From Mycobacterium colombiense (GTDB taxonomy: Bacteria > Actinomycetota > Actinomycetes > Mycobacteriales > Mycobacteriaceae), in NCBI RefSeq assembly GCF_003284935.1, contig NZ_QMEV01000034.1, positions 1 through 54,966 of the forward strand: DNA of 54,966 bases, in the 5' to 3' direction. The notes beneath the pieces were generated by a model. It did no database searches. It was not told where the DNA came from and saw only the letters and a list, made by a program, of their open reading frames with translations. Position numbers and translations under genes: made by a program. This document shows positions 1-7,837 of this stretch, piece by piece (position 1 is the stretch's first letter; every line of letters begins with the position of its first letter).

Positions 1-1456
1 CCCCGGGAACGGACGGCACGACGACGCGGCCGCCGGTGGCCACGATCACCGCATCCGGTGCGGACGCGACGACGTCATCGGCCGAAACGGCATGGCCCGC
101 ATGCACTGTGGCTGCGCTCACCCTGAGCTCGTCGCACAGGTACCGCAGGAACGGCTGGTTTTCCGGATGCAGCACCGAGGCCCAGCGCAGCGCGCCGCCC
201 AGCTGCGCGCTGCGCTCGAACAGCGTGACGCGATGGCCGCGTTCGGCGGCGACCCGCGCGGCCTCCAGTCCCGCCGGGCCGCCGCCGATCACCACCACCC
301 GTTTGGTGCGGTCGGCGCGGGCCGCGGCCAGTTGCCGCTCCTTGCCGGTGCGGGGGTTGACCGCGCAATCGACCGAGAAACGCTGCTCCATTGCGTCGAT
401 GCAGTTTTCGCACGAGATGCACTTGCGGACCCGGTGCGCCTGACCGGACGAGATTTTGCGGGGCAGGTCGGGGTCGGCCAGCAGCGGGCGTCCCATGGCG
501 ATGAAGTCGGCACGGCCGTCGGCCAGGATCCGTTCGGCGCGTGCCGGGTCGTGGATGCGGCCGACGGCGATCACCGGCACGTCGACCACCTGCTTGACGG
601 CGGCCGCCGCGCCGACGTTGAGTTCGTCGCCGTCGTCCGCGCCGTTGACCATGCCGGTGACCAGCCGATCGATCACGCCGCCGCTGACGTGGAACGCGTC
701 GACGCCGGCGGCGACGAGTTCGGGTGCGAGCCGGGCGGTTTCGTAGATGGCCCGGCCGCCGGCGACGCGTTCATACCCGGAGATGCGCAACGTGATCGGC
801 ATGGCCTTGCCGATTTCGGAGCGGATCGCGGCCAGCGCCTCGAGCACCACCCGCACCCGGCCGCGCGCCGAGTCGCCGCGGTAGTCGTCGGTGCGACGAT
901 TGCGTTGCGGGGCAAGGAAGGACCCGAGCAGCATGTAGCCGTGCGCGGCGTGCAGCTCGATGCCGTCATAGCCGGCCTCCACGGCGCGCCGGGCCGCCGC
1001 CTTGAACAGATCGAACACCTCGCTGAGCTGCCGCGCGCTGATCTCGGCCGACGGGCGCCCGGTGAGGTAGGACGGAATCACCGACGGGCCAAGCGATTCG
1101 ACGCCGAAGACCTCCGGCCCCAGGCCGTCGGGCCCGGCGTGCACGATCTGGGGCTGGATCTTGGCGCCGTGCTCGTGCACCGCCTCCACCAGCGCCCGGT
1201 GCGCGGCGACTGCCTCGTCGGTGGCCAGATGCAGGCCGCCGGGTGTCTCGGGGTGGCGGTGGTCAATCCCGGTGGCGCCCACGGTGATCAGCCCCACCCC
1301 GCCGCGGGCGCGTGCCGCGAAGTAGTCGCGGGTGCGCTGCGACGGCAGCCCGTCCGGGGTGCCGTACATCGTCTCCATCGGAGACATGACCAGGCGGTTG
1401 CGCACGCTCATGGCGCCGATTCGTCCCGGCGCCATGAGGTGGCCGAAGCCGGTCAC
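1..1456 (-). CDS. FadH/Old Yellow Enzyme-type NADH:flavin oxidoreductase (3' end cut by window edge)
   Basis: About 485 codons are present from a GTG start at 1456; the C-terminus lies outside the window. The N-terminal two thirds read as an OYE TIM barrel: the start region ends in RNRLVMSPME, and ELHAAHGYML and ISGYERVAGG follow. Near residue 343 there is a cysteine cluster (CISCENC, then a further Cys) expected to bind 4Fe-4S. Near residue 387 a Rossmann motif VVIGGGPAGLEAA opens an FAD/NAD domain. This is the 2,4-dienoyl-CoA reductase-like architecture (about 650-670 aa), in which NAD(P)H electrons pass through FAD, Fe-S and FMN. The GTG start was chosen because it restores the family N-terminus upstream of MAPGRIGAM. 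It begins 24 nt after the adhB-like stop, so the two are probably co-transcribed. Mycobacterial members sit near NDMA-dependent alcohol dehydrogenases. The exact substrate is unknown. Confidence 0.85.
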   Translation of the reverse strand, partial: MTGFGHLMAPGRIGAMSVRNRLVMSPMETMYGTPDGLPSQRTRDYFAARARGGVGLITVGATGIDHRHPETPGGLHLATDEAVAAHRALVEAVHEHGAKIQPQIVHAGPDGLGPEVFGVESLGPSVIPSYLTGRPSAEISARQLSEVFDLFKAAARRAVEAGYDGIELHAAHGYMLLGSFLAPQRNRRTDDYRGDSARGRVRVVLEALAAIRSEIGKAMPITLRISGYERVAGGRAIYETARLAPELVAAGVDAFHVSGGVIDRLVTGMVNGADDGDELNVGAAAAVKQVVDVPVIAVGRIHDPARAERILADGRADFIAMGRPLLADPDLPRKISSGQAHRVRKCISCENCIDAMEQRFSVDCAVNPRTGKERQLAAARADRTKRVVVIGGGPAGLEAARVAAERGHRVTLFERSAQLGGALRWASVLHPENQPFLRYLCDELRVSAATVHAGHAVSADDVVASAPDAVIVATGGRVVVPSVPG

Positions 1457-1480
1457 TGAGCGGACGCGGCTGACAAGCGT

Positions 1481-2608
1481 TTACCGGTCGGCGTCGGTGA
1501 ACCGGATGACGCCGCGAATGTTCTTGCCGTCCAGCATGTCCTGGTAGCCGTCGTTGATCTGCTCCAGCTTGTACTGGCGGGTGATCATGTCGTCCAGGTT
1601 CAGCTTGCCGGCCTTGTACATCGACAGCAGCTGCGGGATGTCGTACTGCGGGTTGCCGCCGCCGAAGATGGTGCCCTGCAGGTTCTTCTGCATCAGGGTC
1701 AACATCGCCAGGTTCAGGTTGACGTTGGTGTCCAGCAGACTACCGATGGCGGTCAGCACGCAGGTGCCGCCCTTTTGGGTGATGTTCAGGTAGTTGTCGA
1801 TGTCGGCGCCCTGCAGCTCGCCCACCGTGACCACGACCTTGTGGGCCATCAGGCCGTAGGTCACCTCGGCCATGCCCGCCATCGCCGCCATGATGTCGGG
1901 GTAGACGTGGGTGGCGCCGAACTTCAGCGCCTGGTCGCGCTTCCACTCGACCGGGTCGATCGCGAAGACGTAGCGGGCGCCGGCGTTGACGGCTCCCTGC
2001 AGCGCGGCCATGCCGACCCCGCCGACGCCGACGATCGCGACGTCCTGGCCGGGCCGGATGTCGGCGGTGCGGACCGACGAGCCGTAGCCGGTGGTGACGC
2101 CGCAGCCGACCAGCGCGGCGACCTCGAACGGGACCGACGGGTCGATCTTCACCACGGAGCTGCGGTGCACGACCATGTAGGGGGAGAACGTCCCCAGCAG
2201 CGTCATCGGGTAGACGTTCTGGCCGCGGGCCTGGATGCGGAAGGTGCCGTCGGACACCGCGGCGCCGCCCAGCAGGCCGGCGCCCAGGTCGCACAGGTTG
2301 CGCATGCCCGCCTGACAGGTCGGACACTGCCCACACGACGGGATGAACGACAGCACGACGTGGTCACCCGGGGCGATGTCGTCCACGCCCGGACCGACCT
2401 CGGTGACGATGCCCGCGCCCTCGTGGCCGCCGAGCACCGGGAAACCGGCCATCGGGATGCCCCCGGTGACCAGGTGATGGTCGGAGTGGCACATGCCCGC
2501 CGCTTCCATCTGGATCTTGACCTCATGCGCTTGCGGGTCGCCGATCTCGATTTCCTCGATGGACCAGGGCTGGTTGAACTCCCAGATCAGTGCGCCTTTT
2601 GTCTTCAC
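1481..2608 (-). CDS. adhB: NDMA-dependent (mycofactocin-type) zinc alcohol dehydrogenase, AdhB-like
   Basis: A 375-residue medium-chain zinc alcohol dehydrogenase with a GTG start. Visible motifs are the catalytic zinc Cys40 in GMCHSD, the GHEGAG box, the structural-zinc cluster CGQCPTCQAG...LC, and the nucleotide-binding GVGGVGMAA. Length and order match Rv0761c. From family knowledge, this subgroup holds tightly bound NAD and uses an external acceptor such as mycofactocin, so it likely oxidises alcohols without releasing NADH. It lies between a SnoaL-like gene (144 nt upstream) and the OYE-type reductase (24 nt downstream). That fits a pair in which one enzyme oxidises the substrate and the other handles electrons. 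Assignment to the NDMA-dependent subgroup rests on overall resemblance and context. Confidence 0.88.
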   Translation of the reverse strand: MKTKGALIWEFNQPWSIEEIEIGDPQAHEVKIQMEAAGMCHSDHHLVTGGIPMAGFPVLGGHEGAGIVTEVGPGVDDIAPGDHVVLSFIPSCGQCPTCQAGMRNLCDLGAGLLGGAAVSDGTFRIQARGQNVYPMTLLGTFSPYMVVHRSSVVKIDPSVPFEVAALVGCGVTTGYGSSVRTADIRPGQDVAIVGVGGVGMAALQGAVNAGARYVFAIDPVEWKRDQALKFGATHVYPDIMAAMAGMAEVTYGLMAHKVVVTVGELQGADIDNYLNITQKGGTCVLTAIGSLLDTNVNLNLAMLTLMQKNLQGTIFGGGNPQYDIPQLLSMYKAGKLNLDDMITRQYKLEQINDGYQDMLDGKNIRGVIRFTDADR

Positions 2609-2682
2609 GATGGTCCTGACCCCATTTCGCCTTTGAATTGATCAGAGCTGACCGGCCCCTTCATGCCGGCCAGCTAGGTGAC

Positions 2683-2699
2683 GAGTGCCACAGGCACTC
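2683..2699. promoter_or_regulatory. Palindrome in the leader upstream of adhB
   Basis: GAGTGCC, a 3-nt centre ACA, then GGCACTC: perfect 7-bp arms. It lies 75-91 nt upstream of the adhB start, in the 144-nt gap after the SnoaL-like gene. It could be a regulator site for adhB or a small hairpin. No U-tract follows it on the minus strand, which argues against a terminator for the upstream operon. Confidence 0.4.
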
Positions 2700-2752
2700 T
2701 TGTCGCGTCAGCATAGCGCGTGCAACAAATCAAATGCTTGGTTGGCTCCCCC

Positions 2753-3307
2753 TCACCAGATGGGGACGGGTGCCTGGCCAAGCGGGTAGTAGCCGGGCAG
2801 CTTTTCGCCGGCGACGCTGCGCTCGATCCGCTTCTGCATGCCGTCGCTGAGGTCCCCGGACTCGATGAGCTTCCCGAACATGTGCGCGACGTGGCCGAAG
2901 TCGAAGAAGTCGCGCTGCCACTCGATCTTTTGGTCGCTGTTGAGGCGGAACCAGCTGCCGCCGATGCCGTAGATCTCGTCCTGGGTGCCGTCGGTCTTGT
3001 TGACGATCTGCTTCCAGAAGCCGACGATCTCGCCTTGCTTCTCGTCGATGAGCACCTTCTGGTATTCGTACACCCAGTTTTCCAGCCCCTCCATCTCCAG
3101 GCCGAGGGCGATGTCGCGGATCTCGTCGATGCCGACGCACATCACGTCTTCCTTGGGGCCGATGTTCCAGCCGTAGGTGGCGTCTTGGGTGTAGAAGTCG
3201 GCCAACGGCCGCCAGTCGCCGGCCTTTTCGCAGTCCTTGTTGGCCTGCAGCCAGCGGTCGACCCATGCCTCGAGGTCTGCACGCGAGTGTGACGCCTGTG
3301 AATTCAT
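2753..3307 (-). CDS. SnoaL/NTF2-like protein (Rv0762c-like)
   Basis: A 184-residue protein with an ATG start, lying 3 nt after the ferredoxin gene and so clearly in the same operon. Aromatic-rich stretches such as LADFYTQDATYGWNIGP and GGSWFRLN fit the cone-shaped NTF2/SnoaL fold used by small hydrolases, isomerases and non-catalytic partners. No signal peptide or membrane segment is seen. Its conserved place between ferredoxin and AdhB suggests it acts on, or binds, the product of the P450/ADH chemistry. The fold assignment is by eye and the function is unknown. Confidence 0.75.
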   Translation of the reverse strand: MNSQASHSRADLEAWVDRWLQANKDCEKAGDWRPLADFYTQDATYGWNIGPKEDVMCVGIDEIRDIALGLEMEGLENWVYEYQKVLIDEKQGEIVGFWKQIVNKTDGTQDEIYGIGGSWFRLNSDQKIEWQRDFFDFGHVAHMFGKLIESGDLSDGMQKRIERSVAGEKLPGYYPLGQAPVPIW

Positions 3308-3310
3308 GGG

Positions 3311-3532
<222 letters not shown>

Positions 3533-4885
3533 TTACGCGCTGCGCTTGCGGTAGCGCACCTTGGCCGGCCGCGCGAGTTGCACGACCATCTTGGAGTGGT
3601 CGTTGTGATAGCTGTCAGCCGGCTGGGCCATCTCAAACTCGTACTCGCGCAGGAGAACCGAGAAGATCGCCTTGATCTGCATCTGGGCGAACGCCGCGCC
3701 CACACAGCGGTGCCGGCCCGCGCCGAACGGAATCCAGGTCCACCGGTTGACGATGTCGGCCTGCTCGGGCTTGTTGTAGCGGTCGGGGTTGAACGCGTCC
3801 GGGTCGGGAAAGTCCTCGGGAATCCGGTTGGAGATCGCCGGGGAGGCCGCGACGAAGTCCCCGGCATGGATCGGAAATCCCTCGACCTCGAACTCGCCCT
3901 TGGCGACCCGCATCAAGATGATCAGCGGCGGGTGCAGGCGCAGCGTCTCCTTGACCACGTTGTCCAGCTTCGGAATCGAGCGCAGCGCATGGAAACTCAC
4001 CTCCTGGCCATCGGCGTAGAGGTCCTCGAGCTCGGCCAGCACCTCGGCGTAGACCTCGGGGTGGCGGATCAACTCGATCAGGGTCCACGCCGAGGTCCCC
4101 GAGCTGGTGTGGTGTCCGGCGAACATCAGCGAGATGAACATCCCGGTGACCTCGTCGGCGCAGAACCGGGGTTGGCCCTGCTCGTCTTTGATCGAGACCA
4201 GCACGTCGAGCATGTCGCGGTCGGCCTTGTCCGTGGGCGGGTTGGCCAGCCGCTGATCCATGATTTCTTGCACCAGCGCAACGAGTTTCACCCGGGCCTC
4301 GTCGCGGCGCCGGAAGCTGTCGATCGGCAGGTAGGGGTCGACGTAACACAGGGGGTCGGTGCCGCGTTCCAGCTCGTGGTAGTACTCGGCGAACCGATGG
4401 TCGAGCTGCTCACGGAACTTCAGCCCGATCAGGCAGGCGGTCGAGGTGTAGATGGTCAGCTCGGCGAAGAAGTCGAGCAGCTCGATCTCGCCTTCCTCGC
4501 CCCAATCGGCGATCATCTTCTTGACTTCGCCCTCGATGGTGGCCGCGTGGCCCTTCATCTGCTCGCCGCGCAGCGCGGAGTTGTGCAGCATCTCCTTGCG
4601 CCGCTCGGGGCTGGCGTCGAACACCACGCCCTTGCCGAAGATGGGCGTCATGAACGGGTACGCCTCGGCCTGGTCGAGGTCCTCATCGGCCGAGCGGAAG
4701 AAGAACTCATTGGCCCCGGCGCCCGAGAGCAGGATGACATGCTTGTCAACCAGCTGAAACCAGCCGACGTCCCCGCACTCCTCGCGGACACGCTTCATCA
4801 AACCGATTGGGTCGGTGCGGAATTCCTCGAGGTGGCCGTGTTCTTCCTCGCCGCCGGACACCCGGGGCACGGTCGCGGTGGTCAC
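3533..4885 (-). CDS. cyp51: Sterol 14-alpha-demethylase, cytochrome P450 CYP51
   Basis: A 450-residue soluble P450 with a GTG start. The I-helix oxygen-binding segment reads AGHHTSSGT, the K-helix ExxR is ETLR, and the heme loop is FGAGRHRCVG with the axial ligand Cys394. The N-terminal part (AYPFMTPIFGKGVVFDASPERR) closely resembles M. tuberculosis CYP51 as I remember it. The enzyme removes the 14-alpha methyl group of sterols using O2 and ferredoxin electrons. Mycobacteria do not make sterols in the usual way, so the physiological substrate is uncertain. The ferredoxin gene follows at 12 nt and an SDR precedes at 57 nt. Confidence 0.95.
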   Translation of the reverse strand: MTTATVPRVSGGEEEHGHLEEFRTDPIGLMKRVREECGDVGWFQLVDKHVILLSGAGANEFFFRSADEDLDQAEAYPFMTPIFGKGVVFDASPERRKEMLHNSALRGEQMKGHAATIEGEVKKMIADWGEEGEIELLDFFAELTIYTSTACLIGLKFREQLDHRFAEYYHELERGTDPLCYVDPYLPIDSFRRRDEARVKLVALVQEIMDQRLANPPTDKADRDMLDVLVSIKDEQGQPRFCADEVTGMFISLMFAGHHTSSGTSAWTLIELIRHPEVYAEVLAELEDLYADGQEVSFHALRSIPKLDNVVKETLRLHPPLIILMRVAKGEFEVEGFPIHAGDFVAASPAISNRIPEDFPDPDAFNPDRYNKPEQADIVNRWTWIPFGAGRHRCVGAAFAQMQIKAIFSVLLREYEFEMAQPADSYHNDHSKMVVQLARPAKVRYRKRSA

Positions 4886-4942
4886 GTGCTCACTCTCCTC
4901 GCCGCGCGTGCCGCGCGCCGCATCGTCGATTCGCGGTCGTAG

Positions 4943-5770
4943 TCACTGTCCTGGCATCCCCTCTTCGCCGAGTGCGAGTTTCTGGCGGTTTTTGTTGTCG
5001 GCTAGCGGTGCTTCGGGCTGAAGCTCCATGTTGGCGATGAAGCCACCGCGCGGTGTCTCGGCCACGAACGTGATGGCCCGTCCCAAATCCGCCGCGCGCA
5101 GGAAGTAGTCGTGCCGGGCCTGGCCCCACTTGGCCCAGTCCTCCAGAGCCGGGCCGATCTTCTCGGCCGGCAGGCTCCACCCCATCGACGTCTTCGTGGG
5201 GCCGGGGTGCACGATCGAGGCCCGCACTCCGGTGCCTTCGAGCTCCATCTGGAAGTTGGTGACCATCGCGACCAGCGCGGCCTTGGCCGCGCCGTAGGCG
5301 CCCATGTGCGGGCGCTGACGCAGGGCCACATCGGATCCGACGAAGATCAGGTCGCCGCGCTGTCGCTCGAGCATCCCGGGCAGCACCGCGGTGGCCAGCC
5401 GGTTGGCGCCGACGAGGTGGATCTGCAGCTGCGACTCGAACTCGTCGGTGGTGATCTCGGCGAGCTTGCCGAAGTAGGTGTCGCCCGCTCCGGCCACCAG
5501 CACCTCGATATCGCCGAGGGCGTCGGTCGACTGCGCGACAAACGATTTCACCGAGTTGGGATCGGTGACGTCGAGGTGGAATCCGACCGCCTCGCCGCCG
5601 TCGGCGTTGATCTTGCCGACGATGTCGTCGAGCTTCTCCACCCGGCGGGCACCCAGCGCGACCGGGAATCCGTGCGCCGCGAGCTCGATGGCGGTTGCCT
5701 CTCCGATGCCGGAGGAAGCGCCGGCCACGATGGCGGGCCGACGTTCGGGCAAGGGTTCAAAGCGGGGCAT
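4943..5770 (-). CDS. Short-chain dehydrogenase/reductase (Rv0765c-like)
   Basis: A 275-residue classical SDR with an ATG start. The cofactor loop is AGASSGIG near residues 17-24, and the active-site YGAAK places Tyr159 and Lys163. It directly abuts the stop of the CYP123-like gene with no gap, so translation is likely coupled. The C-terminal extension after GGFIAN is ordinary for the group. It probably interconverts an alcohol and a ketone made or consumed by the two P450s of the operon; the substrate is not known. Confidence 0.88.
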   Translation of the reverse strand: MPRFEPLPERRPAIVAGASSGIGEATAIELAAHGFPVALGARRVEKLDDIVGKINADGGEAVGFHLDVTDPNSVKSFVAQSTDALGDIEVLVAGAGDTYFGKLAEITTDEFESQLQIHLVGANRLATAVLPGMLERQRGDLIFVGSDVALRQRPHMGAYGAAKAALVAMVTNFQMELEGTGVRASIVHPGPTKTSMGWSLPAEKIGPALEDWAKWGQARHDYFLRAADLGRAITFVAETPRGGFIANMELQPEAPLADNKNRQKLALGEEGMPGQ

Positions 5771-6991
5771 TCAGCGGACCTCCACGATCATTGGTAGGTG
5801 AGCGAATCCGCGGACGTTACTCGAGTGAACGCGGACGGCGTTGGCCTCGTCCACCTCGTAGCCGCGGATTCGCTTGAACAACTCGGTGAGCGCGACCCGG
5901 GCTTCCATCCGCGCTAGATGCGCGCCCAGGCAGAAGTGTGCGCCGCTACCGAAACTCAGTAGTTTGGGCCCGATTTCGCGCCCGATGAGGTAGTCGTCAG
6001 GCTTGTCGAAGACCCGCTCGTCGCGATGCCCGGACCCGGGCAACAGCAGCAGGACGTCGCCCTCGGGGATGGTGGTGTCGTAGAGGGTGAGCTCCCCGGA
6101 CACGGTGCGAGCCAGGATCTGGCTGGAGGTGTCGTAGCGCAGGGTCTCCTCGACCCACAGCGGCACCCGCGACAGGTCCTCGTAGACCGGCGTCAGTTGA
6201 TCCGGGTTCTTGTGACCCCAAAACGCGGCATTGGCAAGCAGTTTGGTGGTGGTCTCGTTGCCGGCGATCACCATCAGGAACATGAAGCCGAGCACCTCGT
6301 CGTCGGTGAGCCGGTCGCCGTCGATCTCGGCCTCCAGCAGCGCGGAGGTCAGGTCGTCGGTCAACTTCTCGCGCCGCTCGGCCACCATCTGCTGGTAGTA
6401 GACGATCAGGTTGAGGGAGGCCTCGACGGCCTCCGGCGGCACGTCGGTGACGCCCTCCTCGCGGTGCATCACCCCGTCGGCCCAGGCCCGGACCTGATCG
6501 CGATCCGGCTCGGGGACGCCCATCAGCTCGGAGATGACGTCCATGGGCAGCTTGCCGGCGAACTCGTCGACGTAGTCGACACCGTTGCCGTCCCTGGCCT
6601 TGTCCAGCATGGTGTCGAGATGCTGCGTCGCGATCTCGGTGACCCGCGGCTCGAGTTCGCGAATCCGGCGCGGGGTGAAGCCTTTTGACACCAGCGTCCG
6701 CAGCCGCAGGTGGGCGGGATCGTCCATCGCCAGGAACGACATCGTCTTGCTGGCGTGCGGGCCGCGCGAGGCGGGGTCCAGCGAGACGCCGTACTTATTG
6801 GAAAGCGTTGTGCTGTTACGGAATCCCTGCAGCACGTCCTGGTGCCGCGACAACGCCCAGAACTTCAGTTCGTCGTTGCGGTACAGCGGCGCCTCGTCGC
6901 GCAGCCGCTGGTAGTACGGGTACGGATCTTCGTGGAAGTCGTAGTCGTAGGGATCGAGGACCAGCTCGTGGTCGCCCACATGGACGGTCAT
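5771..6991 (-). CDS. cyp123: Cytochrome P450, CYP123-like
   Basis: A 406-residue P450 with an ATG start. Motifs: I-helix VIAGNETTT, K-helix EETLR and heme loop FGSGAHFCLG with the axial Cys at about residue 354. It abuts the TetR gene upstream and the SDR downstream without spacing. Its place matches Rv0766c (CYP123). The CYP number is inferred from position and general resemblance, since P450 families need an identity score to assign. The substrate is unknown; electrons probably come from the operon ferredoxin. Confidence 0.88.
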   Translation of the reverse strand: MTVHVGDHELVLDPYDYDFHEDPYPYYQRLRDEAPLYRNDELKFWALSRHQDVLQGFRNSTTLSNKYGVSLDPASRGPHASKTMSFLAMDDPAHLRLRTLVSKGFTPRRIRELEPRVTEIATQHLDTMLDKARDGNGVDYVDEFAGKLPMDVISELMGVPEPDRDQVRAWADGVMHREEGVTDVPPEAVEASLNLIVYYQQMVAERREKLTDDLTSALLEAEIDGDRLTDDEVLGFMFLMVIAGNETTTKLLANAAFWGHKNPDQLTPVYEDLSRVPLWVEETLRYDTSSQILARTVSGELTLYDTTIPEGDVLLLLPGSGHRDERVFDKPDDYLIGREIGPKLLSFGSGAHFCLGAHLARMEARVALTELFKRIRGYEVDEANAVRVHSSNVRGFAHLPMIVEVR

Positions 6992-7627
6992 TTAGGTTCG
7001 TGTCTCCTGGCTTGTGTTCCCGGGGCCGGGCAAGATCAGACTCACTACGTAGGCCAACTGGTCGGCGATCTGGTGATAGGTGAACTGGCCACTGGCCGCC
7101 TGTACCAATGCGCCGAAGAACATCATTTCGAGCGCGGCCACCGTGTTGGGGTCGGCCCCCGGCCCGATGGCCGTCGCGATGCGGCGGTGGATCTCGGCGC
7201 CGATGCGATCGCGCACCGCCCCCACCGCGGGATCCGTGCCCCCGCCGAGCAAGGCCGTCGTGCAGGCGGCGCCGACCTCGGGCTCGTCGGCGACCACCAG
7301 CGCCAGGTGCCGCAACACCTTGTCCACCCGGACCGGCATCGGGTCGTTGACGTCGGTGAAGAACGGAACCTGGCGCACCAGGTCCAAATAGACCTCGGCG
7401 ATCAGGTGGTTCTTCGACGAGAAGTAGGTGTACGCGGTGGCCGGTGCGACCTTGGCCCGCGCCGCGACCGCGCGCACCGTCAGGTCGGCGTAGGACTTCT
7501 CGCGCAGGGTTTCGATGCCCGCCGCGAGCACCTTGCGGAAGGTCTCCTCCTGGCGACGGTTGCGCGCCGGTTGACCGGCCTGGCGGTCGCCGCCGGAGGT
7601 GATCGTCACCAGTGCATCGCTGGACAC
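6992..7627 (-). CDS. TetR-family transcriptional regulator (Rv0767c-like)
   Basis: A 211-residue regulator with a GTG start. The N-terminal helix-turn-helix reads LTVRAVAARAKVAPATAYTYF, followed by SSKNHLIAEV, the usual TetR order. It is the first gene of the P450 operon and is divergent from the aldehyde dehydrogenase operon. Its start codon lies inside one copy of the GGACANNTGTCC palindrome (7621-7634); a second copy is near the divergent promoter. That arrangement suggests it represses itself together with both flanking operons. The ligand is unknown. Confidence 0.9.
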   Translation of the reverse strand: MSSDALVTITSGGDRQAGQPARNRRQEETFRKVLAAGIETLREKSYADLTVRAVAARAKVAPATAYTYFSSKNHLIAEVYLDLVRQVPFFTDVNDPMPVRVDKVLRHLALVVADEPEVGAACTTALLGGGTDPAVGAVRDRIGAEIHRRIATAIGPGADPNTVAALEMMFFGALVQAASGQFTYHQIADQLAYVVSLILPGPGNTSQETRT

Positions 7628-7634
7628 ATGTCCA
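7621..7634. promoter_or_regulatory. Operator candidate 1, TGGACA-CA-TGTCCA
   Basis: Perfect 6-bp inverted arms with a 2-nt centre, overlapping the GTG start of the TetR gene. The same core, GGACA-NN-TGTCC, recurs at 7780-7791 in the same divergent gap. A paired palindrome between a TetR gene and its divergent neighbour is the usual sign of a TetR operator; binding by this TetR is inferred. Confidence 0.7.
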
Positions 7635-7779
7635 AGCTAGATGATCGGATCACCGCGAGGCAACCCCGTGACAGGAATACGCAGTTCAATGCGCCTTTCA
7701 ACGCGTTCGACGGCCAATATCCGAGATCGGCTCTTGCACCGCCGACGCCCTGGCGGCTATGGTTCGATCGGACTATATC

Positions 7780-7791
7780 GGACAACTGTCC
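7780..7791. promoter_or_regulatory. Operator candidate 2, GGACA-AC-TGTCC
   Basis: Second copy of the palindrome, 46 nt before the aldehyde dehydrogenase start and 2 nt upstream of a TAGATT -10-like box at 7794-7799. A protein bound here would block RNA polymerase on the plus strand. Confidence 0.7.
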
Positions 7792-7793
7792 AC

Positions 7794-7799
7794 TAGATT
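7794..7799 (+). promoter_or_regulatory. Putative -10 box of the aldA operon
   Basis: TAGATT fits the mycobacterial TANNNT -10 pattern. Transcription would start near 7806, giving a leader of about 30 nt ahead of the ATG at 7838. No convincing -35 box was found; the GGACANNTGTCC palindrome occupies the spacer. Confidence 0.4.
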
Positions 7800-7837
7800 G
7801 GCGTGCCGGGTTGGCCGCGCAAAGACGGGAGCGGGAG

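Noticed and set aside
2683..2699. Reading the GAGTGCC/GGCACTC repeat as a terminator.
   Set aside because: No U-tract follows on the minus strand, and the operon continues downstream.
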